Below are positions 9,771 through 19,374 of a stretch of DNA of 64,000 nucleotides, one piece after another (the first letter of the stretch is position 1; every line of letters starts with the position of its first letter). Location: positions 186,001-250,000 of the forward strand of contig NZ_SBLB01000002.1 of NCBI RefSeq assembly GCF_004138325.1. Direction: 5' to 3'. The position numbers and the translations under genes are program-made. Origin of the DNA: Spirosoma sordidisoli (GTDB lineage Bacteria > Bacteroidota > Bacteroidia > Cytophagales > Spirosomataceae). The notes under the pieces are model-generated. The model ran no database searches, was not told the DNA's origin, and saw nothing but the letters and a program-made list of their open reading frames with translations.

Positions 9771-11285
9771 ATGCGTACGCTCCTCCTCACTCTGCTGCTG
9801 GTAGGCTTCGGTATAACCCTACAGGCACAAATCCGCCAGCTCGAATATGGCTGGGATACTGACAAAGGCCATGGTCTGAACACACTGGTCAGTGTAACCA
9901 GTGTAGGCCAGGATGCTGATGTTAATCTGACCATTCCAATGCAAGGGCTAAGTAACGGTTATCACCTACTCTTTGTCCGTACACAAGATAGCCGCAATCG
10001 ATGGAGTCATACTTATCTTCGTTTGGTCAACGTTCGGTCTGGGGCAGTCCCGGCCAGGATTGTGAAAGTCGACTATACGTACACCCCGTCTAATTCCGGT
10101 ACATTGGTTGGGCAGTATAGCTACAATTTACCCACGCCAGCGACAACAGTTCAGCTTACCGTTCCTGGAGACATTGTACAACTCGTTGCCGGTCAATCTT
10201 ACACGCTGGGCATTTGGGCAACCGATGAAAATGGCACACGTAGTCACGTCTATTCTCGAACGTTCACATACCGCGTCGTAGACTGTAAAGGACTGTCTGT
10301 GAATATGCAGGGAGTGCCTAGTCTTTGTACGGCCGGCAGTACCGTATTGACAGCGGCAGTCTCGGGCGGAAACGCACCTGCTACTGTTGTTTGGACACGG
10401 GCGGGAGCTGAAGTGGGTAAGGGTAGCAGCCTGACTGTTACCCAAGCCGGTACATACGTCGCTCAGGTCGCAGACGCACAGGGTTGTGTGGTGTCAGCAA
10501 CCCAATCAGTTACTGAGTCAGCAGGATTGCCTGTTAGTGTTACTGGGTCCACTTCTTTCTGTGAGGGAGCGTCTACAACATTAACTGCGGTAGTATCGGA
10601 TGGCACGGACCCGCTCAGCTTCCAGTGGAAACAGGGAACAACTACTACTGGGACCAATACTAGTAGCTATACAGCTGTAGCTGCAGGTAACTATACCGTT
10701 GAAGTGACCGACAGAAGGGGGTGCAAAGGGGTAGCTGCTCCAGTAACTGTTACCCAACGCTCATCCCCGGCTCCAGCCACGGTAACGGCTAGCTCATCGG
10801 CCATTGTGACGGGTGAAACGGCAATCCTCACAACTACAGTAGCAGCCGGTTCAACCATACAATGGTTACGGAACAACGCTCCCATCCCTGGTGCTGTACA
10901 GGTAACCCATATAGCCACACAGGCGGGCGATTACGTGGTTCAAACCACTAACCGAGATGGCTGCTCGGCGGTATCAAAGGCAGTGACAGTGAACCTTATA
11001 ACCGCTACCAGTGACCCCGTATTCGGCTCCGATTTTAGCGTAGTGGCCTCTCCGAATCCTAGCACTGGACGGGTTGAAATTCGGTTGAGCAGCCCATCTG
11101 GTAAAGTCGTATGGATTGCCTTAACGCTCATCGACTTAAGCGGGCGAAGTCTATACCAGAGGCAGATAAAACTAACTGGACAACATGTCGAGTCGCTCTA
11201 CCTGGAGCATTTACCCGCTGGTATTTTTTTGCTCAGTGCTAAAACGGATAAACAGCAAACTCGGCTACGATTGATTCGGCAGTGA
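9771..11285 (+). CDS. T9SS type A cargo with Ig-like repeats
   Basis: 504 residues with a signal peptide (ITLQAQ). Residues 30-170 form one strand-rich domain; 175-410 hold three Ig/PKD-like repeats, each with a Cys pair and the pattern (G)(N/D)YxVxVTDxxGC. The last 80 residues are a type IX sorting domain: ASPNPSTGRVEIRLSS, then LIDLSGRSLYQ and LPAGIFLLS. It should cross the outer membrane by T9SS and be anchored or released. It sits in a run of secreted genes from 8323 to 12469. Confidence 0.8.
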   Translation: MRTLLLTLLLVGFGITLQAQIRQLEYGWDTDKGHGLNTLVSVTSVGQDADVNLTIPMQGLSNGYHLLFVRTQDSRNRWSHTYLRLVNVRSGAVPARIVKVDYTYTPSNSGTLVGQYSYNLPTPATTVQLTVPGDIVQLVAGQSYTLGIWATDENGTRSHVYSRTFTYRVVDCKGLSVNMQGVPSLCTAGSTVLTAAVSGGNAPATVVWTRAGAEVGKGSSLTVTQAGTYVAQVADAQGCVVSATQSVTESAGLPVSVTGSTSFCEGASTTLTAVVSDGTDPLSFQWKQGTTTTGTNTSSYTAVAAGNYTVEVTDRRGCKGVAAPVTVTQRSSPAPATVTASSSAIVTGETAILTTTVAAGSTIQWLRNNAPIPGAVQVTHIATQAGDYVVQTTNRDGCSAVSKAVTVNLITATSDPVFGSDFSVVASPNPSTGRVEIRLSSPSGKVVWIALTLIDLSGRSLYQRQIKLTGQHVESLYLEHLPAGIFLLSAKTDKQQTRLRLIRQ

Positions 11286-11329
11286 ACTCAACTTACTTCA
11301 CCCATACATCCACACTAAGCAGAAAGTCA

Positions 11330-12469
11330 ATGTATTACAACCAACCTAACATCCGCAATTACGTCGAAACGTCGCAAACGGGTCGTCTGATGGTCTGTCT
11401 TGCCGTGGTCAGTTTCTTGTCCGTAACCATGAGCTGCGAAACAAAAAAAGAACCCACGCCGGCCGTAACACCTCCTCAGGTCGTCACTCCTGCTGTTAAA
11501 CCTAACTTCCCTGCTGCATCGGCTATTCAGATGCGACAGGTTGAAAGTGGGCTTTGGCCAGATAGCCGTCATAACCAAATAGAGCCACAATTCAACGCTG
11601 CAGGACAGTTGACTAGTCTAACTTACTCCACCTACCTGCCAGATAATACGATCAGCTCCACCTCGAAAATGACCTACAGTTATAATTCAGATGGTTATTT
11701 GACGATGCGGAAGATAACGACTGACTTTGTCCCAGCTACTTTTCAACGAGTATCGACGGAGAATTTCGATTATCAGAATGGGCGATTAAGCAAAGTAACG
11801 ATGACGCAGAATTATGATGAATCGTATAAGGAAACCGCCGTCTATACAGTATCAAAAACATACCAGTATAACACCGCTGGTCATTTAACAGATTACCGAA
11901 AAGTTGCTCAAACCGGCGCTGAAATCGAGCGTTATAAATATGGTTATGATGCCAATGATAAGCTCATCGTGTACCAGGAGTACTTATCAGGTAGTCAAAA
12001 CACCGACGTAGACTATACATTTACGAACGGCCTTGTCGCCAAAAGAACAATACGATCAAAAGGGGTCATTCAATGGATCAGCGAAAATAGCTACAACGCC
12101 GATGGCCAGCCCATCCGCTATAAAGTGACCTACCCCGCAACAGGCTACAGCTTTTATTGGACATACGTCTACGATGATAAAAAAGCTCCACTGGAACTTA
12201 CGTCATTTTTTCTGAATAATCTGTACGGCGGTGGCCGCTATGATCATCTCCTGTTTAAAGGGCATCCGAGCTACCCGCTCTGGTCGGTAAGCGTCTCCAA
12301 TCACCATAATATTTTATCCATAACTGACTCCGAACCATTGGGCCGTCAGCATACCTACTCCTATCAGTACAATAGTCAGGGATATCCTACGGAGGTTACC
12401 TATTCCATTTATAATGGTACCCAGAAGGCCACTACCAACGGCAAACGTACCTATACCTATTTCAATTGA
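11330..12469 (+). CDS. YD-repeat-like lipoprotein
   Basis: The start at ATG 11330 is chosen over the GTG at 11282, which would overlap the previous gene; both are in frame. The signal ends in a lipobox (SVTMSC). The body contains at least six units of the pattern YxxxGxL(T/I)xxxx, such as YNSDGYLTMRKI and YNTAGHLTDYRKV, as in RHS/YD-repeat and DUF4595 lipoproteins of Bacteroidota. It lacks an RHS core or toxin tail, so it is not a polymorphic toxin. Probably surface exposed. Confidence 0.65.
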   Translation: MYYNQPNIRNYVETSQTGRLMVCLAVVSFLSVTMSCETKKEPTPAVTPPQVVTPAVKPNFPAASAIQMRQVESGLWPDSRHNQIEPQFNAAGQLTSLTYSTYLPDNTISSTSKMTYSYNSDGYLTMRKITTDFVPATFQRVSTENFDYQNGRLSKVTMTQNYDESYKETAVYTVSKTYQYNTAGHLTDYRKVAQTGAEIERYKYGYDANDKLIVYQEYLSGSQNTDVDYTFTNGLVAKRTIRSKGVIQWISENSYNADGQPIRYKVTYPATGYSFYWTYVYDDKKAPLELTSFFLNNLYGGGRYDHLLFKGHPSYPLWSVSVSNHHNILSITDSEPLGRQHTYSYQYNSQGYPTEVTYSIYNGTQKATTNGKRTYTYFN

Positions 12470-12564
12470 TTATAGATACTGCCCTCTCAAAAGCCGCAGC
12501 TACGTGTTTAGGCCACTGGTAGAAAAAAAACGCCAACCAGCTGACGAATCATAAAGGTCAGGAG

Positions 12565-12741
12565 CTATAGAGCCTGTTTTAATGAATCGGGTTCCGCATG
12601 GATGATGTACCGACCGCATTGGCCGGTCATTGGTGGGTACGGCCCCCGCACTTCTACAATCTGTGTTAAGTAGCGTTCGCCAATCCGCGGATGCACAATT
12701 TCCTGTCGGTTTACCGCTGCGGGGAAATCTATAGCTATAAA
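12565..12741 (-). pseudogene. Unidentified gene fragment lacking a 5' end
   Basis: An open frame of 58 codons plus stop lies between two genes. It is bounded upstream by a stop at 12742-12744 and has no ATG, GTG or TTG near its 5' end. The translation is protein-like (EIVHPRIGERYLTQIVEVRG, then PPMTGQCGRYIIHAEPDSLK). I do not recognise the family. It looks like the 3' remainder of a lost gene; a non-standard start cannot be excluded. Confidence 0.4.
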
Positions 12742-12764
12742 TCATAGCCAAGAGCTAATAAAAC

Positions 12765-14654
12765 ATGTTGAAAAGGTTGGTTTTGTTTCTGATGATGCCT
12801 CTTTTTCCAATACGACTGTTTGCGCAGCAGGCAGACTGTTCAAGCATTGGTTTTGACGCTGGCACCAGGGGCGGATGGGTATTTTCTAACGGTAGGGTGT
12901 TGGATCAAAATAACCAGACCATCTTCATGAACGAGACGGCGGGTACGCTTCTCGATGGGCATTATATTACCAAACTTAGTGATGGTAATGATCCGGTTAT
13001 CAACACAGCTCAGCTGCCTATGGTCGCGCCGGGTAGTACGAACTCCCTACGTATCGGTAACCGCACCAGCGGAGCTCGATTCGACCGTATCCGAACATCT
13101 CTATTCATTACCCCCGATAATGCCATTTTTCAATACCGCTTCGCTATTGTATTGCAAGACCCTAACCACCTGCCTTTTCAGCAACCTGCTTTCCGGATAC
13201 GGGTTTTGACCGATAAGGGTAGCGAAATAGGCTGCGGATATTACGAAGTATCCGCAGCCAGACAAATTTCGGGTTTCAAGGAGCAAGGTAGTTTACGGTA
13301 TCGTAACTGGACGACAGGAGCTATAAATCTGCGGGCTTTTGTAGGACAGGTTCTAACCATTGAAGTAACAACGAATGATTGTACGGAAGGCGGACACTAT
13401 GGCTATGCTTATTTTGATGCACAATGCATAAAACCAGAGGTTACAGTTCAAACTAAATGCCCTGGGAGTCAGGATTCACTTGTTATCAGTGCGCCTGCAG
13501 GCTTTGAAGCGTATCAATGGTCAAACGGGGCGATAAGTCCCTCGATTACCATTTTTCCAAAAGAAGGGGATCAGTATTCGGTCCGGATCCGCCCATTCTC
13601 CAGCCTGAATACTGATTGTGATTTTTCGCTCACGTATACGGTCCCGGCCCTAAGAAAACCGACCGTGCTGTCCGCTTCGATTTGTGCAGGGGAGGGGTTT
13701 GTGATCGGTGATACGACCTTTCGTACAAGCGGCACCTTTACAAGGCGTCTTAAACGGGCGGGGGAGGTATGTGACAGCGTTGTGGTCACGACCCTTACTG
13801 TTCGTCCGCTGGTGCAGTCAACCCAAAGCGTAACCCTATGCGCTGGCGAGAGCCTTACAATTAATAAATCGGTCTACACCAAAGCTGGTACTTACATCGA
13901 TACCATTCCCCGTAATGCTCCACTATGCGACAGTGTGGTGACGACCATACTGAGCATCCGCCCGCTGGTTACCCGTGCACAGAGTGTTACCATTTGTGCG
14001 GGTGACAGCTACAACATAGCTAATTCGCTTTATCAGCAGGCTGGGATATACACAGACAGGTTCGCCCGCCCCTTGCCACTTTGCGATAGTATAGTAACAA
14101 CAACCCTGTCGGTGATCGATCCAATAGTGACAATAACTGGTGGCCGCCTATATCAGGCAGGCGACAGCCTTCAACTTCAGGTAGCGATCGTTCCTCCCGG
14201 TCTTTATCAATACCAGTGGACGCCCTCCGATCAATTAAGCTGTGCTAGCTGTCCGGCGCCGTGGGCAAGCCCATCAGAAACAACCGTGTACAAATTGACT
14301 ATTTCGACGGATGGGCAGGGCTGTCAACGGTCAGGAGAAGCAACAGTTGTAGTAGAAGCCTGCAATCTTTACCTCCCTGACGCATTTACGCCGGATGGAG
14401 ATGGCATCAATGACGTGTTTAAACCAGTAGGCGGGGATTGCGTAGCCGAAGTAAAGACGATGGTTGTATACAACCGATGGGGTGAAAAAATACATTTACA
14501 AACCAACTTTTCAATTAAAGACCCAGACGCAGGCTGGGACGGTACGTATCTTGGGAAACCGGTTTTATCTGGTCAATATCCATTTCGAATTGATTACATT
14601 CGTCGTAATGGTCGTAGTAGTTCGTTGAGCGGTATGGTTACCCTGGTTCGCTAG
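12765..14654 (+). CDS. T9SS type B (gliding-associated) cargo protein
   Basis: 629 residues with a signal peptide (LFAQQADC). Residues about 300-455 contain three copies of a 50-residue unit, each with ICAG(E/D) or LCAGE, then GTY/GTF and LCDSVVTT. The C-terminal 90 residues are a CHU_C/T9SS type B domain: LPDAFTPDGDGINDVFKPVG, then VVYNRWGEKI, GWDGTYLGKP and LSGQYPFRIDY. This class is sorted through T9SS with PorP/SprF-type partners. Likely adhesin or surface structural protein. Confidence 0.85.
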   Translation: MLKRLVLFLMMPLFPIRLFAQQADCSSIGFDAGTRGGWVFSNGRVLDQNNQTIFMNETAGTLLDGHYITKLSDGNDPVINTAQLPMVAPGSTNSLRIGNRTSGARFDRIRTSLFITPDNAIFQYRFAIVLQDPNHLPFQQPAFRIRVLTDKGSEIGCGYYEVSAARQISGFKEQGSLRYRNWTTGAINLRAFVGQVLTIEVTTNDCTEGGHYGYAYFDAQCIKPEVTVQTKCPGSQDSLVISAPAGFEAYQWSNGAISPSITIFPKEGDQYSVRIRPFSSLNTDCDFSLTYTVPALRKPTVLSASICAGEGFVIGDTTFRTSGTFTRRLKRAGEVCDSVVVTTLTVRPLVQSTQSVTLCAGESLTINKSVYTKAGTYIDTIPRNAPLCDSVVTTILSIRPLVTRAQSVTICAGDSYNIANSLYQQAGIYTDRFARPLPLCDSIVTTTLSVIDPIVTITGGRLYQAGDSLQLQVAIVPPGLYQYQWTPSDQLSCASCPAPWASPSETTVYKLTISTDGQGCQRSGEATVVVEACNLYLPDAFTPDGDGINDVFKPVGGDCVAEVKTMVVYNRWGEKIHLQTNFSIKDPDAGWDGTYLGKPVLSGQYPFRIDYIRRNGRSSSLSGMVTLVR

Positions 14655-14906
14655 TAGAGTGTTATTGCCCTTTCATTGATTCTTAACCGCCAAAAGACTT
14701 TGGTCTGCATGTTTATGTAGCAGGATGACACGTGCGGTCGGTTGTAAAACCACCCGGAATCAGACATGATTGGCAAAGTTTTTAGTAGGTAAAAAAACGA
14801 TCTAATCAGTGAACAAAAGGAATCCGTAAACACCCGTCAAGGACAGTCTAGCCAATTGTGGCTCATACTTTCTATTCTTGGATCAACTCCCCACCATTTT
14901 GCCAAT

Positions 14907-15164
14907 ATGACGAACGACGAGCTACTGACGATCCTCACTGATCGCACGGACGAACTACTTCAAAAGCTAGTAAAGCCTATTGGGCAATACAGAATAACTC
15001 TTGATCAACTTCATAATTGTGATGTCTCAAAAGACATAGACTACCGCCGGAATTTCGCCAGCTTTTACAGACTAAGCCGCAGGAAAGGAGAGTGGCGTGA
15101 CCACTACTTCTCGTTACTGGAAGCTTGGAAAGCCGATCAGGACGTCAGTTTTGATCGGGTGTGA
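14907..15164 (+). CDS. Hypothetical small protein, 85 aa
   Basis: The frame is open from 14856, but ATG 14907 gives a sensible N-terminus (MTNDELLTILTDRTDELLQK). Predicted helical and charged, with no signal or membrane segment, so cytoplasmic. Not recognised. It stands alone before the AT-rich membrane protein gene. Confidence 0.45.
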   Translation: MTNDELLTILTDRTDELLQKLVKPIGQYRITLDQLHNCDVSKDIDYRRNFASFYRLSRRKGEWRDHYFSLLEAWKADQDVSFDRV

Positions 15165-15330
15165 GTTTGATATCCCATTACTACGCATCACTGATTTACT
15201 TATGAACCAGCATCTTTACTCTCCGTCTGCTCACGTAGTACTACTTTACTTTGATAGATTGTTGCGTAGGGTGAGGAAATTAAAGCTTATAACGATTACT
15301 ATACATTCCACATTTAAATTTTGAAACATT

Positions 15331-16074
15331 ATGAAATGGATCTCCTTAATCAAAAAAAATTTTACCTCTAGCGAGAGAAGAGAACTAGTAAAACAATCGG
15401 ATGATCATATTGTGCAAAAAAAATCTGAAATAAATGCAATTCATTTGGATAGATTGAAACGCCAACTAAATAAAATACAGCCAGAAGGTGCGCAGCCATT
15501 AGTTCAAAATACTCAAAAATTAGCTTCAGAACGATTCCTGAAAGATAATGAACGTATCTGGACTGTAACAACAATTTTTCTCCCTCTAACATTGGCTGGC
15601 TTAACTCAGCTCAAGAACCAAGGCTTTGGTGCCATTATACTGCTTGGTCTGGGTTCAATATATTTAATAAACTTCTGGTATGTAGCGACTGAAAAATTGA
15701 GAGAGTTTCAAGAAAAAAATCTGGAGGCAGTTGAGTTGTATGATTTGTACTTAGGAATTGATACTAAGGCTCTTTTTTATAAAGATGACAATATAGAGCA
15801 AATACATGATGAAATCAATAGAACACGGAAGAATAAGCCTAAAACTGTAACTGACCTTCTCGCTGGTTTTCTAACAACTTTACGATCTGTAAGAATACAG
15901 GAGGCTCGCTTATATATGTACTATTTAGTTACTTCAATTTGGCTTTTAGTGATGACAAATGCGATTATACTTAAAATATTTCCAGCAGAATCAGCTAATT
16001 TCAAAACTAATTTGTTTATTAAAATACACGATACTACTCTCAAGTACTTCTCATGGAGAAATGGAAACTGTTGA
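15331..16074 (+). CDS. Membrane protein upstream of Nudix and SLOG genes
   Basis: 247 residues, strongly AT-rich compared with its neighbours. A charged, helical N-terminus of 75 residues leads to two closely spaced membrane segments (about 80-97 and 103-120), a helical cytoplasmic stretch of about 75 residues, and a third hydrophobic segment near 205-225. The 3' end overlaps the Nudix gene by 22 bp, so the two are translated from one mRNA. The layout recalls 2TM effectors that accompany SLOG proteins, but I cannot assign it to SLATT or any other named family. Confidence 0.6.
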   Translation: MKWISLIKKNFTSSERRELVKQSDDHIVQKKSEINAIHLDRLKRQLNKIQPEGAQPLVQNTQKLASERFLKDNERIWTVTTIFLPLTLAGLTQLKNQGFGAIILLGLGSIYLINFWYVATEKLREFQEKNLEAVELYDLYLGIDTKALFYKDDNIEQIHDEINRTRKNKPKTVTDLLAGFLTTLRSVRIQEARLYMYYLVTSIWLLVMTNAIILKIFPAESANFKTNLFIKIHDTTLKYFSWRNGNC

Positions 16075-16592
16075 CATCCAGGGAGCTATTTTCCTCTAAA
16101 TGGCTGATGCTTCGTCAAGACGAATGTCTGCTCCCTAGTGGTAGGGTCATTGATGACTTTTTTGTCGTAGAAGTACCCGATGGAGCGGCAATTGTAGCTA
16201 TTACAGATGATAATGAACTGTTGCTTATCAAACAATATAAACATGGGTTTGGAGATTTTGTATTAGAGCTACCAGCAGGTATTGTAGAGCAAAACGAAGA
16301 TCCAGCTTTGACAATAGCTCGTGAGTTAAGAGAAGAAACAGGATTCGTTGCCACTAATATCGAATTTGTAACAACATTAATTACAAAGCCCGCTCGTATG
16401 TCAGCACGAACACAAATCTATTTTGCTAATGGTGGGAGGTTTGAATATGATCCAGAGTTTAATGATGCAGAAGTGATAGAAAAGATTCTGGTTCCTGTGG
16501 CTGAATTACCAGCGTTGATTGCAAAAGGAAATATTATGGTTGAAACGTCCTTAGCCGCTCTATTGATGGTGTGGGATAAGCTTGTCAAGTAA
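16053..16592 (+). CDS. Nudix hydrolase (ADP-ribose pyrophosphatase-like)
   Basis: 179 residues. The Nudix box is complete at residues 76-98: G, five residues, E, seven residues, then RELREETGF, so the Mg-binding glutamates are present. The N-terminal strand pair and the ITKPARMS segment after the box fit the ADP-ribose pyrophosphatase group, which cleaves nucleoside diphosphates linked to another moiety. It overlaps the upstream membrane gene by 22 bp and the downstream SLOG gene by one base (TAATG). Confidence 0.9.
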   Translation: MEKWKLLTSRELFSSKWLMLRQDECLLPSGRVIDDFFVVEVPDGAAIVAITDDNELLLIKQYKHGFGDFVLELPAGIVEQNEDPALTIARELREETGFVATNIEFVTTLITKPARMSARTQIYFANGGRFEYDPEFNDAEVIEKILVPVAELPALIAKGNIMVETSLAALLMVWDKLVK

Positions 16593-17362
16593 TGAGAGTT
16601 GTCAAGATTCAACGCATTATATCAGGTGGCCAAACCGGTATTGATCAGTTAGGACTGGAAGTGGCCAAATCGCTCAGCATTCCAACAGGCGGTGTAGCTC
16701 CTAAAGGGTTTCTGACCGAAGATGGTCCCAACACCCAATTACGCGACGTTTACGGCCTGGCGGATCATATATCAGCTGACTATCCACCCCGTACCAAATC
16801 TAATGTACAGCAATCAGATGGTACCGTCGTGTTTGGCGAACTGACTGGTGGTACGAAGCTCACGGTTGATGCCTGCCAGAAAGCCGGTAAGCCCCACATC
16901 ATTAACCCAACTGCCGATGCGCTACGCGTCTGGTTGATTGAGCACCAGATTAAGGTACTAAATGTGGCCGGTAATCGGGGGAGCAGCCTACAAGTCGAGC
17001 AGCTTCAGCAATACCGTAAAATCCTCTATGATGTACTGACGACGAATCAGCGTCTGGCCGTGCTGTTCCGGAAGGAGCCTGCCCAATGGGGACTGCGCGG
17101 TGATCCGTACTTATGGGCTGAACTCAGACAGGCCGGAGAAACGCTGATGCTACCCGAATCGACGGATGCTTTAAAAGAACTACTGCGGTTGCTGATTCAC
17201 AACTTGACAGGTCTGGAGCTAAAACCTGGTCAGGAACAGCAGGTTTCCCGATACAAGTTTGGTGGCATGAGCAGCGGTGTTGTGAGTGCTAATTTCTGGT
17301 TAGAAGAAGCTATACCCTTGTTAAGACATCGGCTTACGCTACTTCGGGAGGGGGACTTGTAA
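16592..17362 (+). CDS. SLOG-family protein (YpsA / putative molybdenum carrier type) with extra C-terminal domain
   Basis: 256 residues. Residues 8-140 match the Rossmann-like SLOG group annotated as putative molybdenum carrier: ISGGQTGIDQLGLEVA, APKGFLTEDG, SDGTVVFGELTGGT and LNVAGNRGSS. SLOG proteins are thought to bind or make nucleotide-derived ligands. A further 110 residues carry WGLRGDPYLWAEL and RYKFGGMSSGVVSANFW, a conserved-looking domain I cannot name. Start and stop codons overlap with the Nudix gene, implying coupled translation and a shared ligand. Confidence 0.75.
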   Translation: MRVVKIQRIISGGQTGIDQLGLEVAKSLSIPTGGVAPKGFLTEDGPNTQLRDVYGLADHISADYPPRTKSNVQQSDGTVVFGELTGGTKLTVDACQKAGKPHIINPTADALRVWLIEHQIKVLNVAGNRGSSLQVEQLQQYRKILYDVLTTNQRLAVLFRKEPAQWGLRGDPYLWAELRQAGETLMLPESTDALKELLRLLIHNLTGLELKPGQEQQVSRYKFGGMSSGVVSANFWLEEAIPLLRHRLTLLREGDL

Positions 17363-17444
17363 TTTGTTGGCGTAGACACTGATCCCGGCAAACTGACAAG
17401 AGGGTTAGTTACAGGTGTTGCCGTAGCGTTTCGTAGCCGGATGA

Positions 17445-18092
17445 ATGTCTGAATGTTCTAAAATGAAAACACTTCAGGATTTTGACTTTAGTGGCTTTTC
17501 AGCCCTTGAATCAATATTAGAGAAAACGTATGGGGGCGTCGCTCAGGCATTAGCCAGTTTAACGCTCTTCGCGCACCCAGAAACAGTTGCTCAAACAGGA
17601 AACAGGGCTCTGTTCCCAATAATCCGCGCAACGGCTGTCTCTCAGCGTGGTACTGTTCTGGTAGACAAAAAATTGGTGTTGTGTGACAATACAAGTTGTC
17701 AGGATGCTTTTCTTTGGACACATTCACTGAAGTATCGACAGTTTAAAGATGTACAGTTCAATCATGTCTATTCGATCAATGAGCCTGATTACTATACATC
17801 ACTGGCTAATATCTGTGTAACGCCGGTTTTTCTGGCTAAGCTGACGGACACTCACGAGGAATTTAAGGCAATACTCAGATATCGGGTTTATGCCTGTTAT
17901 GGATTTGTACCGACTGGCTTTGCACTCCCAGAAAAACCCACTGTTTATGATCAGTTAGAATGGGCACCGTTTATGCCAGTTGTCAATAACCTGGCTGATG
18001 TTATCCGTAAACGGTTAATCAAAAAAAAGAAGGCCAGGGCTGCTATCGCTGTACAAAACTTCGGTTGGATATTCTCGGATGATGCAGTTTAA
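17445..18092 (+). CDS. Hypothetical protein, 215 aa
   Basis: Starts at ATG 17445, or at 17463 (MKTLQDF). Cytoplasmic, with conserved-looking stretches VLCDNTSCQDAFLWTH, FNHVYSINEPDYYTSLANIC and RYRVYACYGFVPTG. The Cys and His pattern suggests a nuclease-like or zinc-binding fold, but no family is recognised. Its 3' end overlaps the umuC 3' end by four bases in tail-to-tail orientation. Confidence 0.55.
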   Translation: MSECSKMKTLQDFDFSGFSALESILEKTYGGVAQALASLTLFAHPETVAQTGNRALFPIIRATAVSQRGTVLVDKKLVLCDNTSCQDAFLWTHSLKYRQFKDVQFNHVYSINEPDYYTSLANICVTPVFLAKLTDTHEEFKAILRYRVYACYGFVPTGFALPEKPTVYDQLEWAPFMPVVNNLADVIRKRLIKKKKARAAIAVQNFGWIFSDDAV

Positions 18093-19372
18093 CGAACGCT
18101 CAGGATCTCCTTCCATCTCGTCGTATAATTTGGCGATATCCACTGCCGTTTGTGATGCCACTCCGGACTATAGCCCGCGCTTGCCAGCCTGACCCGGTCG
18201 CGGCCGTGCCGGTGATTGATCTTGTCTACAACTTTCGATAAGCTGGACAGCCGCTGATCCGGCGCATCAGTAAACAGCGCCTGTTGCCGGTGGCCAGCCG
18301 GTACCAGTCCTGACAAGATGACGCCTACTTTCTGATATTCGTAGCCAAAGGCATAGATCGCCTGCAGGGCCGCCTGTGCGTAGCGGACCAGTTCGGGCGT
18401 GCTGCTGGTGGCATGAGGCAGGATAGCCGTTCGGCTATTCGTGTACTGCTTGGCCGGTAAGCCGTTGCCGGGCGTTCGGCGAAATCGATTCGTATGTAGG
18501 AAGATCGTTAGCGCACAGGCGGCTGAATCCTGCTTCCGTAACTTCTCGGCCGCGCGGCTGACGTGCGTGGTTAGGGCCTCCGTGATGGTGGCCAGATCGG
18601 GAATCAGCTTGCCAAAAGAGGGAGCCGTACAGATGGTCTGTTTGGGCGCTGCTTCCAGCTCCAGCAGTTTGCAGGGCATACCCCGTAGCTCATAGGCCAG
18701 GCGTAACCCGTTGACTGTCAGATTTGCGTTGATCCAGTCGTCGGGGAGGGCCGCAAACTGCGCGGCTGTACGGATCCCGTTTCGTTTCAGCATACCGGCG
18801 TAGCGCCAGCCGATGCCCCATAAGTCTGCCACATCGAAATCGGCCAGGGCCGCCGTAATCTTCTCAGGGGTGTTCAACAGCAGAACCCCGTTGTGTTCGA
18901 CCTGACGCTTAGCGTAGTAGTTAGCAATTTTCGTCAAGGTCTTGGTCGGCGCGATGCCTATCGAAACCGGTATGCGTGTCCACTGGTCGACCGTAGCGCA
19001 TAGGGTATGGGCAAACTGCTGCAAGTCGGGATAAATCCGTTCGTAGCCATCCAGATTCAGGAACGCTTCGTCGATGCTATAGATTTCTACCTCCTCGACG
19101 AACCGGTTTAAAATGGCCATCACCCGCGCCGACATATCACCGTAGAGTGTGTAGTTGCTGCTGAAGACTCTGACCTGATGCTGTTCGATCAACTCGGTAA
19201 GCTGAAAATGAGGAGCGCCCATCTTAATCGGAATGGCCTTGGCTTCATTGCTGCGAGCAATGACACAGCCATCGTTATTGCTGAGTACCACAACCGCTTT
19301 GCCATACAGCGAAGGGTCAAAACTGCGCTGACAGCTGACATAAAAATTGTTACAGTCGACAAGGGCCAGCAT
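18089..19372 (-). CDS. umuC: Y-family DNA polymerase, UmuC subunit
   Basis: 427 residues, full length for UmuC. The N-terminus has LVDCNNFYVSCQRSF with the metal-binding Asp, the steric gate region, and the catalytic YSIDEAFLN motif; a helix-hairpin-helix region (DVADLWGIGWRYAGML) and little finger follow. The start lies two bases after the umuD stop, so the genes form the usual umuDC operon. The role is error-prone translesion synthesis after DNA damage. Confidence 0.95.
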   Translation of the reverse strand: MLALVDCNNFYVSCQRSFDPSLYGKAVVVLSNNDGCVIARSNEAKAIPIKMGAPHFQLTELIEQHQVRVFSSNYTLYGDMSARVMAILNRFVEEVEIYSIDEAFLNLDGYERIYPDLQQFAHTLCATVDQWTRIPVSIGIAPTKTLTKIANYYAKRQVEHNGVLLLNTPEKITAALADFDVADLWGIGWRYAGMLKRNGIRTAAQFAALPDDWINANLTVNGLRLAYELRGMPCKLLELEAAPKQTICTAPSFGKLIPDLATITEALTTHVSRAAEKLRKQDSAACALTIFLHTNRFRRTPGNGLPAKQYTNSRTAILPHATSSTPELVRYAQAALQAIYAFGYEYQKVGVILSGLVPAGHRQQALFTDAPDQRLSSLSKVVDKINHRHGRDRVRLASAGYSPEWHHKRQWISPNYTTRWKEILSVR

Positions 19373-19374
19373 GA

